IMG/VR virus record: IMGVR_UViG_3300013094_000040
Coordinates: 1 to 64,000 of that record
DNA from: a virus
DNA length: 64,000 nt
Direction: 5' to 3' (one strand)
The notes beneath the pieces were generated by a model, which made no database searches, was not told where the DNA came from, and saw nothing but the letters and a program-made list of their open reading frames with translations. The translations under genes and the position numbers were made by a program. Of the stretch, positions 46,096 through 54,715 are shown one piece after another (within the stretch, counting starts at the first letter, position 1; each line of letters starts with the position of its first letter).

Positions 46096-46909
46096 AGGTG
46101 TCTTGGTATTTGCCTTTAATACTGAAGCTGTTGACTATGTCAGCATAGCAGATCAGTCCAGTCGTCTAATTCAACATAATTTGGGACTGCCAGTTACTAT
46201 AGTAACCGACCCAGACAGCGATCCCAAATTTGAATATGATCATATTATTAGACTAACACCAGACGATGGGCAGGTCAATTATAGAGGCGCAATTAATAAT
46301 CAAACTGTCAGTTGGCGTAATTTTGGACGATATCTTGCTTACGATCTCAGCCCATATGACAGTACTATTCTTCTTGACACAGATTATTTGGTGTTAGACG
46401 ATAGTCTTACAACTTTATTTAAAACAGACTTCGATTATCGACTAATGCATCATAATGTTTCAACATCAAGTTACGATGTTGAAGTAATGGGAAATACCAG
46501 TTTACCCTATGTCTGGGCTACAGTTGTGCTGTTTAGAAAATCTGAACGTGCCCGTATGTTGTTTGAGTTAGTTGGAAAAATTCAGCGTAACTATTCTTAC
46601 TATCGTGCTCTGTATAATATTACTAATCAACGTTTTAGAAATGATTTTGCTTTTACAATAGCCAATACCATACTAAGTGGATATTCGTTGAATGAAACTC
46701 AAAGTATCCCCTGGGGCATGCTCAGCATCTATCACGAAATTGAAACATTAACGCCGCTGGGTAGTTTTATAAAAGTAAATCATACTCAAACTCCATCTGG
46801 CAAATGGCCGTTGACAACTATATTGCCACAACAGAATATACATATATTGGATAAAAATTATTTGTTAACCGATAACTTCAAAGAATTTGTGGATGGTGTT
46901 TGTGGATAA
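46064..46909 (+). CDS. Putative glycosyltransferase (GT-A fold), copy 1
   Basis: The 281-residue product starts with a beta-alpha unit (GVLVFAFNTEAVDYVSIADQ ... VTIVTD) and has a DxD-type motif, LLDTDYLVLD near 103-110, expected to bind a metal and nucleotide sugar. The later part has NDFAFTIANTILSGY and aromatic-rich text, compatible with acceptor binding. It shares its layout with the next gene (A-NT--VDY opening, acidic motif near residue 100), so the two look like diverged duplicates. The start overlaps the upstream gene by 32 bases; a later in-frame start is not evident before the first strand. No signal peptide or membrane segment is seen, so it should act in the cytoplasm. Sugar and acceptor are unknown. 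Confidence 0.6.
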   Translation: MQNSKKSAESKGVLVFAFNTEAVDYVSIADQSSRLIQHNLGLPVTIVTDPDSDPKFEYDHIIRLTPDDGQVNYRGAINNQTVSWRNFGRYLAYDLSPYDSTILLDTDYLVLDDSLTTLFKTDFDYRLMHHNVSTSSYDVEVMGNTSLPYVWATVVLFRKSERARMLFELVGKIQRNYSYYRALYNITNQRFRNDFAFTIANTILSGYSLNETQSIPWGMLSIYHEIETLTPLGSFIKVNHTQTPSGKWPLTTILPQQNIHILDKNYLLTDNFKEFVDGVCG

Positions 46910-47759
46910 AGCACCATTGGGATTTGTTACATTTGCACAGAATACTCAGGATGTAGATTATCTTGAGTTAGCATATTTACAAGCATTAAACATCAAAGCT
47001 ACCCAGACAAATAACCAATGTGCGGTTATAGTGGATCTTGCAACCAAGGAGAAAATTAATGAGCGTCATCGTAATACTTTTGATTATATTATTGATTTGC
47101 CCACCGATAATAATAGCAGCACCAGCAATTGGAAACTGGCTAATGAATATCAAGTCTTTAGGCTTACGCCTTTTAAAGAAACAATAAAGTTAGAAAGTGA
47201 TTTATTGTTTACAGGCAGCGTGGATCATTGGTGGCCGGCATTGCGTTTGCGTAATGTAGTACTCAGTACAGGATGCCGCGATTATCAAGGTAATTTAAGT
47301 GATGTAAGAAAATATAGACAATTTTTTGATGATAATAATTTACCCGATGTCTATAATGGATTAATGTATTTTAGATACAGCCAAGAAGCATTTAATTTTT
47401 TTGCCGCAGCAGAAACAGTATTTCAAAACTGGAAGGATATAAAAGATCAATTTAAAAATTGCAGAGAAGATACTCCCAGTACCGATGTACTATACGCTAT
47501 AACAGCACTATTGGTTGGCGAGGAAACCTGCACTATACCAAGTTTAGATTTTATAAATTTTGTACACATGAAGTCGGGTATACAGGGTTGGTCAGATGCT
47601 CGTACTTGGACAGAAACTGTAGTTGGCGAACAAGATGAAGATATAATTCGAATTAATAATATAAATCAATATCATCCTGTACACTATTACGATAAAAATT
47701 ATGCCACTGAAGAATTAATTAAATATTATGAGTCAAGAACAGCAAACATTTTGGGATGA
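46887..47759 (+). CDS. Putative glycosyltransferase (GT-A fold), copy 2
   Basis: The 290-residue product has the opening LGFVTFAQNTQDVDYLELAY, then FRLTPFKETIKLESDLLFTG with an ESD in the place of DxD near residue 103, then DVYNGLMYFRYSQEA, a donor-site-like NG phrase, and an end YHPVHYYDKNY. This resembles copy 1 in order and spacing. The ATG at 46887 overlaps the previous gene by 23 bases; starts at 46893 (ATG) or 46902 (GTG) are also possible and would remove only a few residues. The altered acidic motif may change metal use. No membrane segment is seen. It is inferred to act with copy 1 on the same glycan. Confidence 0.55.
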   Translation: MWMVFVDKAPLGFVTFAQNTQDVDYLELAYLQALNIKATQTNNQCAVIVDLATKEKINERHRNTFDYIIDLPTDNNSSTSNWKLANEYQVFRLTPFKETIKLESDLLFTGSVDHWWPALRLRNVVLSTGCRDYQGNLSDVRKYRQFFDDNNLPDVYNGLMYFRYSQEAFNFFAAAETVFQNWKDIKDQFKNCREDTPSTDVLYAITALLVGEETCTIPSLDFINFVHMKSGIQGWSDARTWTETVVGEQDEDIIRINNINQYHPVHYYDKNYATEELIKYYESRTANILG

Positions 47760-48087
47760 ACTTTCTTCTGCCATAGAAGAATTTAAACCAATTCCAATTG
47801 AGTATAGATTACACTATAATGAACTTGGTGAAATCTATGCCAGCTCGATGACCAACCACCCCGAGTCTAATAGATATATAGTAGTTGATAAAACTGTCTA
47901 CGAACAATCTTTTTTATATCGTGTTTTACATGGTAAGATAGTTAAGATTGAAACAGACAATGGATATCGTGTACAATTAAAAAAATCCGACACAGGATTT
48001 CAAGTAGTAAAAGATCACGCAGGAATTCTATTAGAAGAAAACGAAACATATAATCAAACGGAGTACTATGCCTACAGAAATAATTGA
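47728..48087 (+). CDS. Small protein of unknown function
   Basis: The 119-residue product has no recognisable family. It has an acidic N-terminal helix (FWDELSSAIEEFKP) and a beta-rich body with EYRLHYNELGEIYASSMTNH, RYIVVDKTVYEQ and GYRVQLKKSDTGF, which suggests a small mixed fold. It overlaps the glycosyltransferase-like gene before it by 32 bases and the next gene by 20 bases, so it belongs to the same translation chain. No cysteine motif, signal peptide or membrane segment is present. Confidence 0.6.
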   Translation: MSQEQQTFWDELSSAIEEFKPIPIEYRLHYNELGEIYASSMTNHPESNRYIVVDKTVYEQSFLYRVLHGKIVKIETDNGYRVQLKKSDTGFQVVKDHAGILLEENETYNQTEYYAYRNN

Positions 48088-48964
48088 TGTAGCAGATTTA
48101 GACTGCATATTTTTAACTTATGACGAACCAAAAAAAGAAGAATTCTGGATACAAATCTCAAACATGGTCCCATGGGCCAAACGAGTGGACGGAGTTAAAG
48201 GCAGTGACGCCGCTCACAAAGCGGCTGCAGACGCTTCTGACACAGACCGTTTTGTGCTTATTGATGGTGACAATATTCCAGATCCTGAGTTTTTCAACCT
48301 ACAACTGGTTCTTGACGATTCTAATCGTTCTTGCGTTTTTCGTTGGAGGGCTCGCAACGCTGTTAATGGATTAATGTACGGTAATGGAGGTATGAGTTCG
48401 TGGACCAAAGAGTTTGTTTATAACATGCGTACACACGAAGCAACAGACGGCACAGCAGAGAATGATGTAGAGTTTTGTTTTTATCCTAACTACTGGGCAA
48501 TGGCTGATTGTTACTCGACAACATATCCTAACGCTACTCCGTTCCAAGCCTGGCGTGCCGGCTTCCGAGAAGGTGTTAAGATGTGTTTGGACCGCGGAGC
48601 AAAGCCTACACTACAAGAATTTGAATCACGTGTTAACAGTCGTAACTACGATAATTTATGCATCTGGCAAACAGTAGGAGCAGATGCAGACAATGGCTTT
48701 TGGGCTATATACGGAGCCCGACTTGGAACATTTATGATCATGGTTGAAGGGTGGGATTATCGCCAGGTACAAAACTTTGATGTATTAGCAAAACTGTGGG
48801 AGTCATTTAGTAACGATGGCCCGGACCAATGTACCAGTGTAGGAGACATATTGCGTAAAAAATTAAGTTTGCCTATTGTTGACATGGATGCAGACGAAAG
48901 TCGATTCTTTAAGCATCATTATAAAGCTGGATTTAAAAATCGAGGGCCAATGGTGAGAGAATGA
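48068..48964 (+). CDS. Putative glycosyltransferase-like protein (DGD motif)
   Basis: The 298-residue product begins with a short beta strand (DCIFLTYDEPKKEEFW), then AKRVDGVKGSDAAHKAAADAS and FVLIDGDNIPDPEFF, in which the IDGDN near residue 62 fits a DxD nucleotide-sugar motif. Later phrases are FRWRARNAVNGLMYGNGGMSS and GFREGVKMCLDRG. Similar proteins occur in T4-like phages and are usually left as hypothetical or glycosyltransferase family 2-like. It is not close to the two genes upstream, so it would be a separate activity. The stop overlaps the next ATG in the form ATGA. Substrate unknown. Confidence 0.55.
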   Translation: MPTEIIDVADLDCIFLTYDEPKKEEFWIQISNMVPWAKRVDGVKGSDAAHKAAADASDTDRFVLIDGDNIPDPEFFNLQLVLDDSNRSCVFRWRARNAVNGLMYGNGGMSSWTKEFVYNMRTHEATDGTAENDVEFCFYPNYWAMADCYSTTYPNATPFQAWRAGFREGVKMCLDRGAKPTLQEFESRVNSRNYDNLCIWQTVGADADNGFWAIYGARLGTFMIMVEGWDYRQVQNFDVLAKLWESFSNDGPDQCTSVGDILRKKLSLPIVDMDADESRFFKHHYKAGFKNRGPMVRE

Positions 48965-49494
48965 AACTATTAGTCAATGGTGCAAGTTTTAGTTATGGTA
49001 TAGGTAGTTGGCCTGAGTTATTGCCAGCCGATACAACTAATTTAAGTCAATGGAATGCTGGTAACACTTACATACAGGCAAGTACAAACGAGGAACTGCA
49101 TAAAAATTCCTACGACATGGTTATTGTAATGTGGTCACCGTTTGATAGAACAGATACTCGTATAAGTGCAACAGAATGGAAATTTGAAACAGATACAGAA
49201 ACAGATCAATGGATTCGATACGAATCAAGTTTACGTAGAATTATTATGCTACAAGAGTTTTTAAAGTATCGTAATCAACCTTACTTGTTTACGTTTGCAC
49301 GTACACTAAAACAGTTTGATAAATTTACAGAATTATACAATCAACTTGATCAAACACAAGTATTTCCTCTGACTCTACAGTCTGTAATTAAAGAAAATAA
49401 CTGGTATGCTACAGATGGAGTACATCCTAATTTAGAAGCACATCAGTATTATGCCAAGCAGTTAACAGAATATCTGGAAGGAAGATTAAAATGA
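48961..49494 (+). CDS. SGNH-hydrolase-like protein, copy 1
   Basis: The 177-residue product begins MKLLVNGASFSYG, a variant of the GDS block with Ser9 as possible nucleophile, and ends with DGVHPNLEAHQYYAKQ, matching the catalytic DxxH block of SGNH hydrolases, enzymes that remove or transfer acyl groups from sugars and lipids. The protein is short but spans both catalytic blocks. It has no signal peptide. It lies in ATGA overlap with both neighbours, next to an ANL acyl-activating enzyme, which would suit a pair that attaches and removes an acyl group. Of the three SGNH-like genes here it has the most canonical last block. Confidence 0.65.
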   Translation: MKLLVNGASFSYGIGSWPELLPADTTNLSQWNAGNTYIQASTNEELHKNSYDMVIVMWSPFDRTDTRISATEWKFETDTETDQWIRYESSLRRIIMLQEFLKYRNQPYLFTFARTLKQFDKFTELYNQLDQTQVFPLTLQSVIKENNWYATDGVHPNLEAHQYYAKQLTEYLEGRLK

Positions 49495-50582
49495 AACGTG
49501 CAGTTATTTGCGTTAAAAATCCTGAACTCCGTATTCCAGAATTAGAAAATGAATATAGTCTAATGATTGTAAGTCCTGATTCTTCTGAGTCAAGAATGAA
49601 TTATCTGTTAGAAAAATCAGACTACAGTCTATTAGTAACCGATACAGGCACAAAAACTCGCAACGGTAAAGATTACCCGGGTGAAAGATTATATTGGTAC
49701 ACCAGCGGTACCACAGGAGACAGTAAGTTCTACGGATTCAATGATGAACAAAAGAATATAATGACACAGTCAATGATTGATGCTTATCATCTTGATGCTA
49801 ACCATAGATATTCATCTGTTATGCCACTGTGGCATGCTCATGGGCAACACTTTTACTGGGCAACAAAACAAGCTGGATGCGAGACTAAATTTTTTAATAC
49901 TAAACAATTTCACTTAGTGGAAGCAAGTCGCCCAACACTAATGACAGCAATTCCTAAAATTATTAATTTTTTTACAAGATATCAATTTCCAGACTTAAAG
50001 TTAATTGTATCGGCGTCGGTGGCATTTCCGTTAACAAAATTAAAAATAGCTCAGGACTACTATCGGGTTCCTATTCTTGATGCGTTTGGTATGACAGAAG
50101 CCATGGGATTTTGTATTACTAATCCACTCAATGGACCTATCAAGCCCGGCACGGTTGGACGACCTTTTAGCGTCGAAGCAAAGTTAGAAGGAAATCGACT
50201 ATTAATTAAAGGACCAACTGTAGTAGTTGATGGCTGGATGGATACTGGTGATTTAGCAACAGTAGATGAAGATGGTTACTATACTATAATTGGTCGTAGC
50301 GTAGAACAAATAAATGTCAATGGGATAAAAGTCAATCCTTTAAGTTTAGAAGCGCAACTATTGGAAAAGTTTTTTGATCTGCAACAAGTAACAATATTTG
50401 GTGAACATGATGTTAACTGTATATACGTAGGCGATGTTGCTGAAACAGAAATACGTAGATTTCTTCTGTCGTTGGGAGATCATTGCTTTCCAAAATTGTT
50501 AATTAAAACGGATGAAATCCCAACAAACGAAAACGGCAAAATATCAAGAAAATATCTATCGAGGAATTTTATAAAATGTTAA
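49491..50582 (+). CDS. Compact ANL-superfamily acyl/AMP ligase
   Basis: The 363-residue product carries nearly all ANL motifs: A3 YTSGTTGDSK (70-79), A5 DAFGMTEAMG (197-206), A7 DTGDLATVDEDGYYTIIGR (251-269), the A8 hinge region NVNGIKVNP, and A10 NENGKISRK with Lys350. It should therefore activate a carboxylate with ATP and pass it to a thiol or amine. It is about 140 residues shorter than usual acyl-CoA synthetases; the missing part is at the N-terminus, where only about 65 residues precede A3. The gene overlaps its neighbours by 4 and 7 bases. Unlike the ANL protein at 8324, the catalytic lysine is present. The substrate cannot be read from the sequence. Confidence 0.85.
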   Translation: MKRAVICVKNPELRIPELENEYSLMIVSPDSSESRMNYLLEKSDYSLLVTDTGTKTRNGKDYPGERLYWYTSGTTGDSKFYGFNDEQKNIMTQSMIDAYHLDANHRYSSVMPLWHAHGQHFYWATKQAGCETKFFNTKQFHLVEASRPTLMTAIPKIINFFTRYQFPDLKLIVSASVAFPLTKLKIAQDYYRVPILDAFGMTEAMGFCITNPLNGPIKPGTVGRPFSVEAKLEGNRLLIKGPTVVVDGWMDTGDLATVDEDGYYTIIGRSVEQINVNGIKVNPLSLEAQLLEKFFDLQQVTIFGEHDVNCIYVGDVAETEIRRFLLSLGDHCFPKLLIKTDEIPTNENGKISRKYLSRNFIKC

Positions 50583-51016
50583 TTAAAGAAACACACACAA
50601 GAACAATTACCAAAGCAGTCTTATACCGAATAGCATCTGTTATTGCAATAATGCTGTTAACTGTATTTTTTGGTGGCGACCTGCAGTCTGCAATTAAAGT
50701 TGGTGCCGGGGTGATTGTATTTGGTACAGCAATTTATTACCTACACGAGCGTGTATGGATTCGATTTATCTGGGGCAGAACCAACACTGGATCGGACAGA
50801 GTTAATCGAAGTTTGGCCAAAACAGTAATCTATCGTGCAATAACAATGGTAGTAAGTTTTATACTTGCTAAGGTTTTTATTACAGGTAGTAGTAATGCCA
50901 CAGCAGTAGAGTTTGCTATTGCACAGGCAGTGACCAATATGTGTTTGTTCTTTATAACCGAGCGTATATTTAATACAATTTCCTGGGGACTAACAGTAGA
51001 ACAACAAGATGAGTAA
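50576..51016 (+). CDS. Membrane protein with two DUF2061-like units
   Basis: The 146-residue product has about four hydrophobic helices in two similar halves. Each half starts with a basic S/T-rich segment before an alpha helix (RTITKAVLYRIASVIAI and RSLAKTVIYRAITMVVSF) and ends with a HERVW or TERIF phrase (YYLHERVWIRF, FFITERIFNTI), the pattern of DUF2061 membrane proteins. The family has no proven function; in bacteria it is often found near surface or sulfate-activation genes. Here it is the only obvious integral membrane protein of the operon and could anchor or export the product. It overlaps both neighbours by 7-8 bases. Confidence 0.7.
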   Translation: MLIKETHTRTITKAVLYRIASVIAIMLLTVFFGGDLQSAIKVGAGVIVFGTAIYYLHERVWIRFIWGRTNTGSDRVNRSLAKTVIYRAITMVVSFILAKVFITGSSNATAVEFAIAQAVTNMCLFFITERIFNTISWGLTVEQQDE

Positions 51017-52394
51017 ATCAAATTTTTTAGCATCTGCAGAATCAATGAAGGAGAGTCTTGGTCCTGCTCTTTGTTTGGCCAAGTGGCAACAGGTAAGTTT
51101 ACATTTGCCGACTGGACTTAACAATAGTTGCTATCATCCGCCGTTACATGCTATAGATCCTGTGCCACTTGTTGCTAATCCAGGTGCATTACATAATACA
51201 GCACATAAAAAAGCACAGCGGGTTATTATGTTAAAAGACGAACGTCCAAATGAATGTAGTTATTGTTGGACGCAGGAGGACATGGGAAATCTAAGCGACA
51301 GGCATTATCGTTCTGGAGAACCATGGGCCGCAGAACATTACGAAAAAATAAAAAACAGTACAGGAGAAGAAGATGACGTTGTACCCAGTTATGTTGAAGT
51401 TAACTTTAATCACGGCTGTAATCTCAAATGTAGTTATTGCAGTCCGCAGTTTAGTTCCTCGTGGGCCGAAGAAGTTGCGAGATATGGAGGGTTTCCTACT
51501 GGCACTATTCACAATGATCCCAGTCACTTTACTGGTCGTAATCGTCCTATCCCTGCTCGAGAAGACAACCCCTATGTAACAGCATTTTGGAATTGGTGGC
51601 CTACACTATATCCGCGACTAAAACACTTTCGAATGACCGGTGGCGAACCATTGATGGATAAGAATACTTACAAGGTATTTGACTATGTCTTGGCCATGCC
51701 AAATCCAGAATTGCACTTAGACGTAACCAGTAACTTTAGTGTGGAACCTGTTTTATTTGAAAAGTATCTGGGCTATGTCAAACAATTATGTAATACTCAA
51801 ATTGAACATTTCATGCAGTATGTTAGCTTAGATTCGGGCACACCCGCACACGCTGAATACATTAGGCATGGATTGGATATGAATAGATTGGTTGATTATG
51901 TTGATCGATACTTGACCGAAGTTCCATCGCGTAATAGTCTGACATTTATTATTACAATGAATAATTTGAGTGTGCTGGGACTGCAACGCCAATTGGACTA
52001 TATTTTAAGTCTACGTCGCAAACACAGTACAACATATCAACGTGTTTGGTTTGATACTCCCTTGCTTAGACAACCTCGCTGGCAAAGCCTACAAATCTTG
52101 CCACCTGTGTATGTTTCGGTATTAGAGCGTGTAGCCGATTGGATGGATCTCAACATGGAAACCGCCGAAGATCCATTTCACGGCTTTAAAGACTATGAAG
52201 TACAGCGTATGCGCCGCGACATAGATTGGATGAAAGAAGGTTGCAATCTTGATCCAGAGTACGTTAAAATGCAACGTGCTGATTTTTATCGATTCTTTAA
52301 CGAGCACGATAAACGCAGACATACTGACTTTTTAAAAACATTCCCGGAGATGAAAGAATTCTGGAAAGAGTGCGAATATTATGCCAAAAATTAA
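51009..52394 (+). CDS. Radical SAM protein 1 (N-terminal Cys-rich region)
   Basis: The 461-residue product has the radical SAM cluster motif CNLKCSYC (Cys137, Cys141, Cys144) and the TGGEP phrase at 210-214 that contacts the SAM amine. Before the core lie further cysteines (ALCLAKWQQ, NNSCYHPP, ERPNECSYCWTQED), resembling the N-terminal twitch or SPASM-like region of a family of uncharacterised radical SAM proteins; this could hold a second Fe-S cluster. The closest neighbour in pattern is the protein at 53360, with the same order of SHFTG/NHFTHS and NPYV phrases, so the pair looks like a duplication. A 14-base overlap leads into the next gene. The substrate is unknown. Confidence 0.85.
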   Translation: MSKSNFLASAESMKESLGPALCLAKWQQVSLHLPTGLNNSCYHPPLHAIDPVPLVANPGALHNTAHKKAQRVIMLKDERPNECSYCWTQEDMGNLSDRHYRSGEPWAAEHYEKIKNSTGEEDDVVPSYVEVNFNHGCNLKCSYCSPQFSSSWAEEVARYGGFPTGTIHNDPSHFTGRNRPIPAREDNPYVTAFWNWWPTLYPRLKHFRMTGGEPLMDKNTYKVFDYVLAMPNPELHLDVTSNFSVEPVLFEKYLGYVKQLCNTQIEHFMQYVSLDSGTPAHAEYIRHGLDMNRLVDYVDRYLTEVPSRNSLTFIITMNNLSVLGLQRQLDYILSLRRKHSTTYQRVWFDTPLLRQPRWQSLQILPPVYVSVLERVADWMDLNMETAEDPFHGFKDYEVQRMRRDIDWMKEGCNLDPEYVKMQRADFYRFFNEHDKRRHTDFLKTFPEMKEFWKECEYYAKN

Positions 52395-53376
52395 TTTAAC
52401 AGAACAATTAAAATTTGGTAAAACATTTTGTCCGTTGCCGTTTATAAGTTATCATACTAATGTAAAAAAACAGAGAAAACTATGTTGCATATCTCCCAAA
52501 GTTGTTGATGACACAAGGTTAACTGAAATTCGTACAGATATATTAAATGATGTAGAAGTTGTTGAGTGTACAAAGTGTTATAAGCAAGAAGAATCTAAAT
52601 TGATTAGTCGCAGACAGCAACTACTCAGAGATTGGTTAGTAAACGAAGAAGATGTTGTTGCAGCAATTGAAACACATCTGGCAGGTAATGAACCGGCCTA
52701 TGTTGACTACGATCTTAGATACAGCAATCTCTGCAATTTAGAATGTCAAACTTGTAACGCAACTGACAGTAGTTCGATCGCATTGCGAGCAGGGATTGCA
52801 TTGCCGTTTTTGCAGTATGAGCCAGAAATTGATATTAACAAAAATGCAAAAAGAATTTATTTTGCCGGGGGAGAACCATTTTTAATAAAATCTTTTAGTC
52901 GTTTGCTTGATACTGTTGAAAACACCGACTGCGAAATTATTATTAATACAAATGCTACAACACTATCCAGCCATATGCTACTGTCATTGGATAGGTTTAG
53001 TAATATTAGTTTTACAGTCAGCATAGATGGATTTGGACAGTTGAACGAACAAATTAGAAAAAATAGCCAGTGGGATAAATTAGAATCTAACTTAGAAATA
53101 TTAGCCAATCGCTATAATGGATATCAAGGAATAAATGTTAATACCGTTGTACAAAAAGATAATGTAAATCATTTATTAGAATTAGGGCAGTGGATAGAAA
53201 GTAAGACAATAACTCTATGGAGATTGACAGTTCTTGACAAGCCTGAGGAATTTCATTTTTCTTTAAACAACAATATAACAATACCCGATGAGTTGTTAGA
53301 ATTGCCCATAGTTCGTTCTAATATTGAAACTTTAAAAACATTAGAATATATAAAAGATTATGCCAAGACAAAATAA
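52381..53376 (+). CDS. Radical SAM protein 2 (short form)
   Basis: The 331-residue product contains CNLECQTC (Cys118, Cys122, Cys125) and a GGEP phrase near 163-166 (YFAGGEPFL). The N-terminal region has TFCPLPFISYH, KLCCISPKV and VECTKCYKQEESKLISRR, the C-P-F/W, CC and CxxC pattern of an N-terminal twitch domain. It is about 100 residues shorter than its neighbours, mostly at the C-terminal end and in the loop after the cluster motif. The later part has ISFTVSIDGFG, an ISID-type beta strand of the radical SAM barrel. Both ends overlap other radical SAM genes by 14 and 17 bases. Confidence 0.85.
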   Translation: MPKINLTEQLKFGKTFCPLPFISYHTNVKKQRKLCCISPKVVDDTRLTEIRTDILNDVEVVECTKCYKQEESKLISRRQQLLRDWLVNEEDVVAAIETHLAGNEPAYVDYDLRYSNLCNLECQTCNATDSSSIALRAGIALPFLQYEPEIDINKNAKRIYFAGGEPFLIKSFSRLLDTVENTDCEIIINTNATTLSSHMLLSLDRFSNISFTVSIDGFGQLNEQIRKNSQWDKLESNLEILANRYNGYQGINVNTVVQKDNVNHLLELGQWIESKTITLWRLTVLDKPEEFHFSLNNNITIPDELLELPIVRSNIETLKTLEYIKDYAKTK

Positions 53377-54715
53377 CGAAACAGATTTAGAATACAAACG
53401 TAGAGTGATTGACATTAAGTCAGAATCATTCTGTGGAGCTAAGTGGTACAATGCTACTATATGGTTAGGGTCGGGGATGACTACAAGTTGTCATCATCCA
53501 CTACCACATAAAGTAGAAGTAGCAGATGTTGAAGCGAACCCAAAAGCACTTCATAACACTCCTAAGAAAAAAGAGGAACGTGCTATGATGCAGAAAGGAG
53601 AGCGTCCAGCAGGTTGTGAATACTGCTGGAAAATAGAAGATATCGGTAGGGACAATATTTCAGACCGAGTTTATAAAACAGTTATATATACAGACGAAGA
53701 ATTGGAGACAGCCTATGTTGGGCCATCACGCAACGATGTGGATTTACGAACGCTTGAAATTGCTTTTGATCGCACATGCAATTTTGGGTGTAGTTACTGT
53801 AACCCTGCTTTCAGTAGCACTTGGGTTAAAGATATTGACACCAATGGACCTTTTACCGGCCTCACTTCAGACGGCAGGAATCATTTTACTCATAGCCATG
53901 GAAGTAGTCAGCTATATAAGTTTGGTGAGACTAATCCTTACGTTGAAGCGTTCTTTAAGTGGTGGGAATCAGACCTAAGTCGTACACTAACAGAGTTACG
54001 TCTTACTGGTGGGGAACCCCTGATGTCCGGGGACACTTGGAAGTTATTAGAATGGTTCAAGACCAAAGATGTCAATCCCGACATGCGATTTGCCATGAAC
54101 AGCAATCTTGGTGCCAAAGACGATTTAATTGATCGACTAATTGACGCTACACACAGTATTCGACATTTCCATTTATACACCAGTAATGAAAGCATGAGTC
54201 AACAAAGCGAATACATTCGCGACGGGCTTGTCTGGGACACCTGGGCTAATAATGTAGAAAAAGTCTTAACCAATGGCAATATAGAAGGTTTCCATATGAT
54301 GTGCACCATTAACGCATTATGCTTAGATACTCTGGACAGTTTCTTAGAGTGCTGCATGAATTGGAAACGTGAGTACGGAAAAGACTTCCCTACATTTTCG
54401 CTAAATATATTACGATTCCCAAGTTTTCAAAGTCCTTTAGTACTACCAGATGGAATTCGCACTCACTATAAAATTAGATTGCAAGAATGGCTAACAGCCA
54501 ATCAAAATGATCCTTTATTGCATCAGTTTGAAATTAATCAACTGCAACGCCTAATTGATTATTTAGATGTAGTTAAAACTCCACACGCAGACGCTGCAGA
54601 ACAACATATATTACAGCAAGACTTCAAACGTTTTTATACACAATATGATCAACGTAGAAATAAAAACTTTACAGAAGCTTTCCCTACATTAGCCAGTTGG
54701 TACAATTCATTATGA
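53360..54715 (+). CDS. Radical SAM protein 3
   Basis: The 451-residue product has CNFGCSYC (Cys140, Cys144, Cys147) and RLTGGEPLMSG. Upstream of it are SFCGAKWYNATIW, TTSCHHPL and AGCEYCWKIED, the same cysteine order as in the protein at 51009. After the cluster motif come NPAFSSTWVKDI and NHFTHSHG, again parallel to 51009. The last 60 residues carry the QRRNKNFTEAFP phrase, equivalent to KRRHTDFLKTFP in 51009 and also seen in other members (EDFFTVFPEL), a shared C-terminal signature of this phage set. It ends in an ATGA overlap with the next gene. Confidence 0.85.
   Translation: MPRQNNETDLEYKRRVIDIKSESFCGAKWYNATIWLGSGMTTSCHHPLPHKVEVADVEANPKALHNTPKKKEERAMMQKGERPAGCEYCWKIEDIGRDNISDRVYKTVIYTDEELETAYVGPSRNDVDLRTLEIAFDRTCNFGCSYCNPAFSSTWVKDIDTNGPFTGLTSDGRNHFTHSHGSSQLYKFGETNPYVEAFFKWWESDLSRTLTELRLTGGEPLMSGDTWKLLEWFKTKDVNPDMRFAMNSNLGAKDDLIDRLIDATHSIRHFHLYTSNESMSQQSEYIRDGLVWDTWANNVEKVLTNGNIEGFHMMCTINALCLDTLDSFLECCMNWKREYGKDFPTFSLNILRFPSFQSPLVLPDGIRTHYKIRLQEWLTANQNDPLLHQFEINQLQRLIDYLDVVKTPHADAAEQHILQQDFKRFYTQYDQRRNKNFTEAFPTLASWYNSL

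Noticed and set aside
54697-54711. TTG start at 54697 for radical SAM protein 4
   Set aside because: An ATG at 54712 in ATGA overlap with the upstream stop is a better start and matches the pattern of the operon.
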